A stretch of DNA of 32,542 nucleotides from an uncultured Thiotrichales bacterium. GTDB taxonomy: Bacteria > Pseudomonadota > Gammaproteobacteria > CAZUMV01. Position 1 is the stretch's first letter; each line of letters opens with the position of its first letter. Below are positions 25,127-32,115 of this stretch, piece by piece. Position numbers and translations under genes: made by a program. The DNA lies in the NCBI GenBank assembly GCA_938041655.1, contig CALISW010000194.1, forward strand, positions 1 to 32,542, read 5' to 3'. The notes beneath the pieces were generated by a model. The model was given only the letters and a program-made list of their open reading frames with translations, made no database searches and was not told where the DNA came from.

Positions 25127-26500
25127 ATGCAAAAGTTAATCTACATAGTTGGCGTTCTAGCGCTGATCACTTTGTTTGGTTGTAGTGATGATTCGCGCGA
25201 GACAATTTCTGATGCTTCGGATACGGTTCAGCGTGTTGCCGAAGTTGTGTCGGAAGAGGTAAGTGCAAATAATAGCTCTGTTGCGGAGGAGGCTACCGAG
25301 TCTGTTGAGAATTCTGGTGCTGAAGCTGTTGAGGAAGTTGCAGCGGCTGACATGGAGAATTCTGGTACTGAAGCTGTTAAGGAAGTTGCAGCGGCTGACA
25401 AGGGAAGTAAGGCTGAACTCAAGCCGGAACAAATTGGTGTAGTTGAAACTTTGCCAGAGCAATATCCAGCCGAATGGATACTGATTCAGGATGCCGCTTT
25501 TTTCCATATGTTAGATGGTCGTCTGTTAGTGGTAGATGCGAGTTCAGATGACTCGGCGCGTCGTTATAAGGGTATGTTTAATTCATCGATTATTGGCCAG
25601 TTTGCTCAGTCAACCACACGACCCGAACTGTATTCAGTCGATACCTATTTGTCCCGTGGTACTAGGGGCGAACGTACTGATGTATTTACCATATACGACA
25701 AACGTACTCTGGCACCGGTTGGTGAAGTTGTGTTGCCAGCCAAGCGTTCCAGTAATATGCCTACTATCTATAATCTACAACTGGTTGATGATGAGAAGCT
25801 CGCCCTGGTTTATAACTTTACCCCGGCAGCATCGGTTTCTATTGTTGATCTTGATAGTAGAACCTTTTTGGGTGAAGTACCGATTCCTGGTTGCGCCCTT
25901 GCATACCCGATGGCAGGCCGAGGATTTAGTACCGTCTGTGGTGATGGCACTATACAGACTGTAAATATCGGTGCTAATTCAGATGACATCGTATCCAATC
26001 GTACCGATGCATTCTTTGATTATGAAAATGATCCTCTAATGGAGAAAGCTGTGCAGATTGGAAGCATGACCTATTTTCCAACCTTCAAAGGTAATATTCA
26101 GCCTGTTGACATGAGTGGTGATATAGCTGTGCCCGGTGAAGCCTGGTCTATGCTGGGAGACGGTGATGAAGGCTGGCTACCTGGAGGATTGCAATCTACC
26201 GGTGTTGATGATGCGGGCAGAATGTATGTGCTCATGCATCCTGAGGGTGCTGAAGGCACACATAAAAACCCCGGTTCTGAAGTTTGGGTTTATGATGTTG
26301 AGAACCAACAACGTGTTGATCGTATTAAGCTCAAGTTACCGGCAATATCTATGGGTATCACTCGAGGTGAAGATCCGCTCATGGTTACGACCAATATAAA
26401 TCTCGTGATAGATGTTTATAAAGTCAAAAGTGGTGAGTATTTACGCACCATAGCTGACATCGGTGCAGAGACCCCGTTTATGTTGCATGGCGCACGATAA
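25127..26500 (+). CDS. aauB: Aromatic amine dehydrogenase heavy chain, lipoprotein-type
   Basis: Large subunit of the TTQ-dependent amine dehydrogenase, a seven-bladed beta-propeller that holds the light chain in the periplasm. The 457 residues include a signal ending TLFGC with Cys19 fitting a lipobox. An acidic low-complexity region of about 80 residues follows and contains a duplicated 16-residue unit. The propeller starts near residue 110. Segments such as AGRMYVLMHPEGAEGTHKNP and VWVYDVENQQRVDRI line up with remembered Alcaligenes faecalis aromatic amine dehydrogenase rather than with generic propellers. The light chain starts 11 nt after the stop. The extra linker and probable lipid anchor are unusual for this family. 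Methylamine dehydrogenase is the alternative name; light-chain features favour the aromatic type. Confidence 0.9.
   Translation: MQKLIYIVGVLALITLFGCSDDSRETISDASDTVQRVAEVVSEEVSANNSSVAEEATESVENSGAEAVEEVAAADMENSGTEAVKEVAAADKGSKAELKPEQIGVVETLPEQYPAEWILIQDAAFFHMLDGRLLVVDASSDDSARRYKGMFNSSIIGQFAQSTTRPELYSVDTYLSRGTRGERTDVFTIYDKRTLAPVGEVVLPAKRSSNMPTIYNLQLVDDEKLALVYNFTPAASVSIVDLDSRTFLGEVPIPGCALAYPMAGRGFSTVCGDGTIQTVNIGANSDDIVSNRTDAFFDYENDPLMEKAVQIGSMTYFPTFKGNIQPVDMSGDIAVPGEAWSMLGDGDEGWLPGGLQSTGVDDAGRMYVLMHPEGAEGTHKNPGSEVWVYDVENQQRVDRIKLKLPAISMGITRGEDPLMVTTNINLVIDVYKVKSGEYLRTIADIGAETPFMLHGAR
25307..25402 (+). repeat. 48-bp tandem duplication in the heavy-chain linker
   Basis: Two direct copies (25307-25354 and 25355-25402) differ at only three bases, all non-synonymous. 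Each encodes a 16-residue unit beginning ENSG and ending VAAAD plus Met or Lys (residues 61-76 and 77-92). The frame is preserved. The near identity points to recent duplication in a linker between the lipid anchor and the propeller. Confidence 0.95.
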
Positions 26501-26511
26501 GGAGTATACAA

Positions 26512-27030
26512 ATGAAATGGTTAGATAAGATCACTGAAACACGCGCCCGCAAAGTCGCTCAATCAACTTCTCGTCGTGGCTTTTTAGGTAAGCTCGCGAC
26601 GGTAGTGGTTGGTACAACCGCAGCCGTACCATTGTTGCCGGTAGCCAGAGCAGAACAATCAGGAGGCCAACAACCTGCTGAAGAGGGTGACCCTAATAGT
26701 TGTGACTATTGGCGCTTTTGTGCCATTGATGGATTTTTATGTGGCTGTTGTGGTGGCAGTATCAATACTTGTCCGCCAGGGACCGAGATGTCACCAATTA
26801 CCTGGATAGGTACCTGTGAAAATCCGGTTGATGGCAGAAACTATATCATCTCTTATAACGATTGTTGTGGTAAGACTAGCTGTGGAAATTGTCTGTGTCA
26901 GCGTAATGAGGGTGATCGTCCTATGTACCGGCCTCAACTGTCTAACGATCTTAACTGGTGTCTTGGTACACAAAGTGTCGCTTACAACTGTTCTACCGCA
27001 GTCGTAATTGGTACCGCTCTGGATGAATAA
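26512..27030 (+). CDS. aauA: Aromatic amine dehydrogenase light chain (TTQ subunit)
   Basis: Catalytic small subunit whose two tryptophans are crosslinked and oxidised to TTQ. The product has 172 residues. A twin-arginine leader (TSRRGFLGK) ends ARA at about residue 47. By alignment with remembered Paracoccus methylamine dehydrogenase, the TTQ tryptophans are Trp98 (ITWIGTC) and Trp149 (LNWCLG). Asp117 in YNDCCGK is the catalytic base position and Asp73 in AIDG matches a maturation residue. Fourteen Cys are present. The extra pair at 80 and 124 (CGCCGG, CCGKTSCG) matches the aromatic amine dehydrogenase pattern and is absent from methylamine dehydrogenase. An AAGGAG ribosome site lies right after the heavy-chain stop. 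Electrons probably pass to the cytochrome encoded next. Confidence 0.95.
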   Translation: MKWLDKITETRARKVAQSTSRRGFLGKLATVVVGTTAAVPLLPVARAEQSGGQQPAEEGDPNSCDYWRFCAIDGFLCGCCGGSINTCPPGTEMSPITWIGTCENPVDGRNYIISYNDCCGKTSCGNCLCQRNEGDRPMYRPQLSNDLNWCLGTQSVAYNCSTAVVIGTALDE

Positions 27031-27486
27031 GTGCTGCGTGGTTTAGCACTAGTTACCCTCAGCTTGCTTGCTTTCAACGCGTATGCTCAAGACAAGCGCG
27101 CATACAACAATTACATGCTGCATTGTCAGGGTTGTCATTTGCCGCAAGGCAAAGGAGCTTTGGGAGCCGTGCCACGTTTACAAAATTTCGTTGGTTACTT
27201 TCTTCATTCTCGTGAAGGCCGTGAGTTTATCGCTCAAGTACCCGGTGTAACCATGTCTTCGCTTGATAATGAAGAGCTGTCCGAGTTGCTCAACTGGATG
27301 GTACGTGCTTACAGCGAAGAGCAACTGCCTGAGCAGTTTGAGCCATACACATCCGCTGAGATTGCACAGCTACGAAAAACTCCAAACCCTGATCCGCTGG
27401 GACAGAGAAACTCAATTCTGGATGTGGTTGCTGAAGGATTGCCAGTGCTAGCTGACGAGATAGCAACAGATGGTTATGCGTACTAA
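27031..27486 (+). CDS. Periplasmic monohaem cytochrome c of the amine dehydrogenase operon
   Basis: A 151-residue secreted cytochrome c. Translation starts at a GTG placed immediately after the light-chain TAA. The signal peptide ends NAYAQ at about residue 20. The haem motif is CQGCH at 32-36, and Met75 in PGVTMSSL is a likely distal ligand. Only one CXXCH is present, so it is not a dihaem MauG-type enzyme. A small monohaem cytochrome gene is also described beside the Alcaligenes faecalis aromatic amine dehydrogenase genes. Its place directly after the light chain makes it the probable electron acceptor, since no azurin or amicyanin gene is seen. Dependence on the light-chain ribosome run-through is suggested by the zero-base spacing. 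Confidence 0.92.
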   Translation: MLRGLALVTLSLLAFNAYAQDKRAYNNYMLHCQGCHLPQGKGALGAVPRLQNFVGYFLHSREGREFIAQVPGVTMSSLDNEELSELLNWMVRAYSEEQLPEQFEPYTSAEIAQLRKTPNPDPLGQRNSILDVVAEGLPVLADEIATDGYAY

Positions 27487-27514
27487 TAACAATAACTAAA
27501 GTTAGAGGAAAGAG

Positions 27515-28696
27515 ATGCTGAATTCATTACTAGGTAAAAAAGATCGTGCCGTTGATATAGATTCCAGCGTTTCGATTCTTGCCATCTTGTGGATCGCATT
27601 CATTGGTACTCATGTATTCATTGTGCAGCCGGGGTTTGTGCAAGGTTTAATCGAGTACGTCGGCTTTGCCGAAGAGCAAGCCGGTTTGTTGGCATCCTGG
27701 GAGGGGTGGGGCATTGCAGTCGGTACTATATTGGTTATGTTTATTGCCAATAAATTCTCCTGGCGTTTGTTGACTCTGATTTTCATCGTTATGTGTGTGG
27801 CAGGAAATGCCTTGTCTATCGGTCAAGCGAGTTATGAGTCATTAAGAGCTTTGCGTTTTCTGACCGGTGTTGGTGCTGGTGGCATGATTGCTCTGACCTT
27901 TGTGATGGCAGGTCTTACTGCGAGAGCCGATCGTAATTTCGCTTTAATTATTGTGCTGGTGTTAAGTTACGGAACGATTGTAATGTGGGCGATGCCCAGT
28001 GCCTATCAGTCTATCGGTATGAAGGGCATGCTAATTTTCTTTTGTTTGTTCTGTTTGTCGGGTTTATTCTTTTTGCGCAACTTGCCAGACTCGGGTCAGG
28101 CTCATGCCGACCTGAAGGGCAACTATGATTATCAAAGCTGGTTACGCTTTTCGACACTGGCTGCAATTCTGGTCTTCAATATAGGTATTGGCATCGTCTG
28201 GGTGTTTTTGTTTCCGGTGGGACTGGAAACCGGCATGTCAGAACAAGGTGTCGCCAATGTCATCATGATCTCACAATTGTTTGGTATCACAGGTGCATTA
28301 TTCGTTGTCTTTAATGAGGTGCGCTTTGGACGCTTGATGCCGTTGATGATTGGCATGATTGCTCTGTCTTTTTCGATTTATATGTTGCTCGGTGATACCA
28401 GTCAACGGGATTTCTGGATCGCTGTCTGTGGCTTTAACTTGCTATGGAATGTGATCATGCCTTACACCTTGTCGACTTCGGGTGATTTTGATGCACATGG
28501 CAAAACGGTCTCGTATGCTGTGGCTTTGCAAATGATTGGTCTGGCAATAGGGCCGTTTGTAGCGACTCGATTACTCTCAACCGGTGGGTTTGATGCGGGT
28601 AGCCGGGCAGCAATTATTGCGTTCCTTGTTGCCGCCGTTTTAATTCTACCCGGTGTATTGGCTCAGCGTAGTCGTTTGCCGTCAAAGAGTGCCTGA
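27515..28696 (+). CDS. Major facilitator superfamily transporter
   Basis: Inner-membrane carrier of 393 residues with about twelve hydrophobic helices. It has an MFS-like first half (LRALRFLTGVGAGGMIALTFVMAG) and a central hydrophilic loop around SGQAHADLKGNYDYQ near residue 190. A GAGGAAAG ribosome site precedes the ATG. It is embedded in the amine dehydrogenase operon, 28 nt after the cytochrome gene and 3 nt before the dioxygenase gene. It may import the aldehyde or acid product, or the amine itself, into the cytoplasm where the aldehyde dehydrogenase and aminotransferase work. Substrate and direction are not readable from sequence. Confidence 0.88.
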   Translation: MLNSLLGKKDRAVDIDSSVSILAILWIAFIGTHVFIVQPGFVQGLIEYVGFAEEQAGLLASWEGWGIAVGTILVMFIANKFSWRLLTLIFIVMCVAGNALSIGQASYESLRALRFLTGVGAGGMIALTFVMAGLTARADRNFALIIVLVLSYGTIVMWAMPSAYQSIGMKGMLIFFCLFCLSGLFFLRNLPDSGQAHADLKGNYDYQSWLRFSTLAAILVFNIGIGIVWVFLFPVGLETGMSEQGVANVIMISQLFGITGALFVVFNEVRFGRLMPLMIGMIALSFSIYMLLGDTSQRDFWIAVCGFNLLWNVIMPYTLSTSGDFDAHGKTVSYAVALQMIGLAIGPFVATRLLSTGGFDAGSRAAIIAFLVAAVLILPGVLAQRSRLPSKSA

Positions 28697-28699
28697 TTC

Positions 28700-29530
28700 A
28701 TGGCGCGTAACCTTAGCGATAAAGAGATAACTGCATTTCGCCGGGATGGCGTAGTGCATGTTACTAATGCTATTGAAGAACAGTGGATGCAAAAAGTTGA
28801 TGCGGTTATTGAGCAACAACTTGAGCAACCGAGTAAGTGGGGTAATGACGGTAACCCCGGTCAGGCAAAAGACCGTATGTTTACCGATCGTTATCTGTGG
28901 AAATCAAATCAGCACATAAGAGATTTCGTGATGCAGGCAGGCTGTGGTCGTTTGGCTGGTCAGGCGATGGGCTCTAACTCCACCCGCTTTTATTTTGACC
29001 ATCTTCTGGTTAAGGAGCCGGAAACCAGCGCACCAACCCCATGGCATCAAGACGTTCCTTACTGGCCTTTTAACGGGCAACAGATATGTTCAGTCTGGGT
29101 CGCTCTGAGTGATACAACAATTCAAGGCAGTGCGATGGAGTTTGTGCGTGGTTCACATCTGGATGGTAAGTATTATATGCCTGAGTTATTTGCCGCGCGA
29201 GAGGATCATCCGTCATCCTGGCAGTTGGAAGGAGAGGGTGAGCGCGTACCAGATATTGAAGCTGACCGTGATCAATACGATATTGTCGGCTGGGATGTGA
29301 AACGTGGTGATGCTGTAATTTTCTCAGCCTGGATATTGCATGGTGCGCCTGGCAACAGTTCCTTAACCTCGAGACGCTCTGCAATTTCAACCCGCTGGTT
29401 GGGTGATGATTCTGTGTGGTATCCACATACAGGCGCTGACCCTACCGTCACCGATGATGATGTAAGCATCGCGGCTGGTGAATATCCGGCTGATGATGAC
29501 AACTTTCCGCATGTGTGGAACAAAGAGTAA
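28700..29530 (+). CDS. PhyH-family Fe(II)/2-oxoglutarate dioxygenase
   Basis: A 276-residue phytanoyl-CoA dioxygenase-type enzyme. The iron facial triad is visible as His116 and Asp118 in TPWHQDVPYWPF and His214 in WILHGAPGNS. Arg225 or Arg226 in SSLTSRRSA is placed to bind 2-oxoglutarate. VWVALSDTT and AMEFVRGSH are standard family segments. There is no signal peptide, so it is cytoplasmic. It starts 3 nt after the transporter stop and ends 4 nt before the aminotransferase start, so it is inside the amine dehydrogenase operon, where such a gene is not part of the classical set. It probably hydroxylates the substrate or a metabolite. A role in light-chain maturation is a more speculative option. 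Confidence 0.9.
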   Translation: MARNLSDKEITAFRRDGVVHVTNAIEEQWMQKVDAVIEQQLEQPSKWGNDGNPGQAKDRMFTDRYLWKSNQHIRDFVMQAGCGRLAGQAMGSNSTRFYFDHLLVKEPETSAPTPWHQDVPYWPFNGQQICSVWVALSDTTIQGSAMEFVRGSHLDGKYYMPELFAAREDHPSSWQLEGEGERVPDIEADRDQYDIVGWDVKRGDAVIFSAWILHGAPGNSSLTSRRSAISTRWLGDDSVWYPHTGADPTVTDDDVSIAAGEYPADDDNFPHVWNKE

Positions 29531-29534
29531 TACT

Positions 29535-30881
29535 ATGAGTAAGACAGCATCAAATTTTGGTCCAATGTGGCTTGGTATGGCTTCACCGCGAATGTCCGAA
29601 CAGGTAGATCCATTGATTGTTGAGCGTGGTGAAGGCGTCTATGTCTACGATAAAGATGGCAATCGCTTGCTGGATTCACAAGGCGGACTATGGTGTGTGA
29701 ATATTGGTCATGGCCGACCTGAGATGAAAGAGGCTATCACCAATCAATTAGACAAGATTGCCTGCTACAACAATTTTGTTGATACCTCGAATAATCCTGC
29801 AATCGAGCTGAGTAAAAAAGTCATCTCGATGACTCAAGAAGAAGACATGGCACGAGTCATGTTTTGCTCTGGTGGTTCGGATGCCAATGAAACAGCTTTA
29901 AAGCTGGCGCGGCAATACTGGAAGCTTAAGGGTATGCCGGAACGCACTAACTTCATTTCCATGCAGTACGGCTATCATGGTGTGCATTTTGGTGGCATGT
30001 CTATCAATGGCAATGACTACTACAAAGAGCCTTATGGTCCGGTATTGCCGGGTTGCTATCAGATCCCCAGTCCATTTACTTATCGTAATGAGATTTCAGA
30101 TGATCCTGTTGAGTTGGCCGAGCATTGTGCGCAAAAATTCGAAGAGAAATTATTAGAGCTTGGGCCTGAAACCGTTGCTGCATTCATCGGTGAACCTATC
30201 CAGGGTGCGGGTGGAGGCGTGGTTATACCTCCGAAAAACTTCTGGCCTCGTATCCGTGAGATTTGTGACAAGTATGAAGTACTATTGATTTGCGATGAAG
30301 TCATCACAGGCTTTGGAAGATCGGGCTCTATGTTTGGTAGTCGTGGTGCCGGTATCGCACCCGACATCATGTGTTTGGCGAAAGGAATCAGTTCTGGCTA
30401 TATACCATTGGGGGCTACAGTCGTTAACCAGCGGGTGGCTTCAGCCTGGGAAGTTGATGGCCCTGAAGGGTTGATTATGCATGGCTTTACCTATATGGGT
30501 CATCCATTAGCCTGTGCTGCCGGTTTAACAGCACTATCGATTGTGGAGAAAGAAAATCTCCCAGCTAATGCAGCTGATGTCGGGGCGTATTTCTTACAGC
30601 AGTTAATGCCTCTATTGGATAAGTATGAGGCTATCGGTGACGTGCGTGGTAAGGGTTTAATGATTGCTATCGAGTTGGTAAAAGACCGAGCCACTAAAGA
30701 ACCTTTAGGTCATGATGATGAGTCACCCTTAATGGTCTCACGAGCGGCTATGCAGCGCGGGCTGATCATAAGAGCCCTTGCCAATAGCTTGATAATGTCT
30801 CCGCCACTGATATTCAGTAAAGAGAATGCTGATGAGGCGGCTGCTATTATCGATCAAGCATTTGCTGCGGTTTACTCCTAG
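29535..30881 (+). CDS. Class III aminotransferase of the amine dehydrogenase operon
   Basis: A 448-residue PLP enzyme starting at ATG 29535. An in-frame ATG at 29478 would overlap the dioxygenase by 53 nt, so it is rejected. PLP-binding features are CSGGSDANETALKLAR, YHGVHFGGMSINGN, ICDEVITGFGRSG with Asp254, and Schiff-base Lys283 in CLAKGISSGYIPLGA. HGFTYMGHPLACAA follows, as in omega-amino acid:pyruvate aminotransferases. It shares many segments with the aminotransferase at 10748-12100, so they are paralogues in different operons. Its partners are a dioxygenase, a transporter and the TTQ dehydrogenase. It may act on a second amino group, a beta- or omega-amino acid, or a hydroxylated intermediate. 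Confidence 0.93.
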   Translation: MSKTASNFGPMWLGMASPRMSEQVDPLIVERGEGVYVYDKDGNRLLDSQGGLWCVNIGHGRPEMKEAITNQLDKIACYNNFVDTSNNPAIELSKKVISMTQEEDMARVMFCSGGSDANETALKLARQYWKLKGMPERTNFISMQYGYHGVHFGGMSINGNDYYKEPYGPVLPGCYQIPSPFTYRNEISDDPVELAEHCAQKFEEKLLELGPETVAAFIGEPIQGAGGGVVIPPKNFWPRIREICDKYEVLLICDEVITGFGRSGSMFGSRGAGIAPDIMCLAKGISSGYIPLGATVVNQRVASAWEVDGPEGLIMHGFTYMGHPLACAAGLTALSIVEKENLPANAADVGAYFLQQLMPLLDKYEAIGDVRGKGLMIAIELVKDRATKEPLGHDDESPLMVSRAAMQRGLIIRALANSLIMSPPLIFSKENADEAAAIIDQAFAAVYS

Positions 30882-30898
30882 CACTTGAGGTTTTTGAA

Positions 30899-31450
30899 AT
30901 GTCTTTAATCGAATCGGAACTGTTGTTTTCAACACTGGCACTAATCGTTCGTTTGGGGTTGTTGGTACTTTTCGTTTTTTCGTTGGCACACAAGCTGCGT
31001 AATCTTTCACTGTTTAATGAAAACATCAGAGACTATCGATTAACGCCTGAAGGGCTTAACGCGGTTGTTGCCGCAGCGATATTGTTTGTTGAGTTTTCTA
31101 TTGTGATTTTACTTGTAGCCAAGCCAGTAATCGGGTTTGCTTTGGCTGGGTCAATGTTGTTGCTGTATGCGGTGGCGATGTTTATCAATCTGATGCGAGG
31201 TAGGTCTACTATTGACTGTGGTTGTGGACGTGCAGGCACGGGCCAGACAATAAGTTACTCGCTGGTCATGCGAAATATAGCTATTAGCCTGGTGGCGTTT
31301 TTATCAACGCAAGGCCCTGCTATAGCATCATTCTCACAGCAGCAGTTATTGCTTGGCCTGGCGGGTCTGGTAGTGACTATGTTGTTATACAGTGCGATCA
31401 ATGAGCTCTTGGTGAACGCGCCAAAATTACATAAATTAAGGACACGCTAA
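30899..31450 (+). CDS. mauE: MauE-type membrane protein for light-chain maturation
   Basis: A 183-residue inner-membrane protein with four or five hydrophobic helices and a CXC pair (Cys107 and Cys109 in DCGCGRAG) in the loop after the third helix. MauE proteins work with MauD to export and form the many disulfides of the TTQ light chain; Alcaligenes faecalis has an equivalent, AauE. A TGAGG ribosome site precedes the ATG. It is separated from the dehydrogenase subunits by cytochrome, transporter, dioxygenase and aminotransferase genes, whereas in the known aau cluster it lies between the subunits. The mauD start follows the stop with no gap. Confidence 0.88.
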   Translation: MSLIESELLFSTLALIVRLGLLVLFVFSLAHKLRNLSLFNENIRDYRLTPEGLNAVVAAAILFVEFSIVILLVAKPVIGFALAGSMLLLYAVAMFINLMRGRSTIDCGCGRAGTGQTISYSLVMRNIAISLVAFLSTQGPAIASFSQQQLLLGLAGLVVTMLLYSAINELLVNAPKLHKLRTR

Positions 31451-32047
31451 ATGCTGGTAGTTTCAAATATAGTCTTGTGGATATTGGTCGTTGTTTTATG
31501 CGTTGTGGTTATCGCATTGACGCGTCAGATAGGTTTATTACATGAGCGCATCGCACCGGCAGGTGCTCTTGCTATGAGTAAGGGGCCGAAAGTGGGCGCG
31601 CAACTTCCAGCGTTATCGCTTGAAACCTTGTCTGGCAAGAATATGGATCTGTCAGTAGGGCAGTCATCTGGCAAGAGTCGTTTGTTCTTTTTTCTGTCCA
31701 CTACCTGTCCTGTTTGCAAAACACTCTTGCCGGTGTTGAAGTCCAGTCAGAATGCAGAAAGTAAATGGCTGGATATCATCTTAACCAGCGATGGTAAAGT
31801 TGAAGATCATGAGAAGCTGGTGTCTAAAGAAAAGCTGGAACAGTTTCCTTATATTGTGTCTGAAGAATTCGGGCGTGAATTACAGATCGGTAAGTTACCC
31901 TACGTGGTGCTGGCTAACAGCGACGGACAGATTCGTGCGCACGGTCTGGTGAACTCGCGTGAGCATATTGAGAGCATCTTTGAAGCTCATGAGCGAGGCG
32001 TTGAGTCTATTCAGGAATATCTAGAGCAACAAGGTATCGAAGCCTGA
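31451..32047 (+). CDS. mauD: MauD-type thioredoxin-like disulfide protein
   Basis: A 198-residue membrane-anchored thioredoxin-like protein. One N-terminal hydrophobic segment (residues 4-24) precedes a periplasmic redoxin domain beginning VGAQLPALSLETLSG. The active site is STTCPVCK with Cys86 and Cys89, a CPVC motif typical of MauD. A cis-Pro region is seen in IGKLPYVVL. It is thought to act with MauE in disulfide formation or isomerisation of the light chain, which has fourteen Cys here. AAGGA inside the mauE end gives the ribosome site and the genes abut. It is the last gene of the operon; a hairpin follows its stop. Confidence 0.9.
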   Translation: MLVVSNIVLWILVVVLCVVVIALTRQIGLLHERIAPAGALAMSKGPKVGAQLPALSLETLSGKNMDLSVGQSSGKSRLFFFLSTTCPVCKTLLPVLKSSQNAESKWLDIILTSDGKVEDHEKLVSKEKLEQFPYIVSEEFGRELQIGKLPYVVLANSDGQIRAHGLVNSREHIESIFEAHERGVESIQEYLEQQGIEA

Positions 32048-32055
32048 TTAATCAA

Positions 32056-32080
32056 GTGGGCATAAATATTATATGCCCAC
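32056..32080. terminator. Hairpin between convergent genes, possible terminator
   Basis: GTGGGCATA (32056-32064) and TATGCCCAC (32072-32080) are perfect 9-bp arms around a 7-nt loop, starting 8 nt after the mauD stop and 35 nt from the end of the convergent TPP-enzyme gene. No T-tract follows closely on either strand, so it may protect mRNA ends or aid factor-dependent termination. Confidence 0.55.
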
Positions 32081-32115
32081 CTGAAGATACTCTTTTAGAA
32101 TGCAGTGTTGTAGAT

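Noticed and set aside
25157-25507. Long open frame on the opposite strand of the heavy-chain linker
   Set aside because: It results from the low-complexity duplicated region, has no ribosome site and shows no recognisable protein features.
26512-27030. Light chain as methylamine dehydrogenase
   Set aside because: The extra Cys pair (CGCCGG and CCGKTSCG) and the heavy-chain segments follow aromatic amine dehydrogenase; no amicyanin gene is present. Substrate still needs testing.
27031-27486. Cytochrome c as a MauG-type TTQ maturation enzyme
   Set aside because: Only one CXXCH is present and the protein has 151 residues; MauG is a dihaem protein more than twice this size.
29478-29534. Upstream in-frame ATG for the second omega-aminotransferase
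   Set aside because: It would overlap the dioxygenase gene by 53 nt and add an unrelated leader; the ATG at 29535, 4 nt after the dioxygenase stop, fits the operon spacing.
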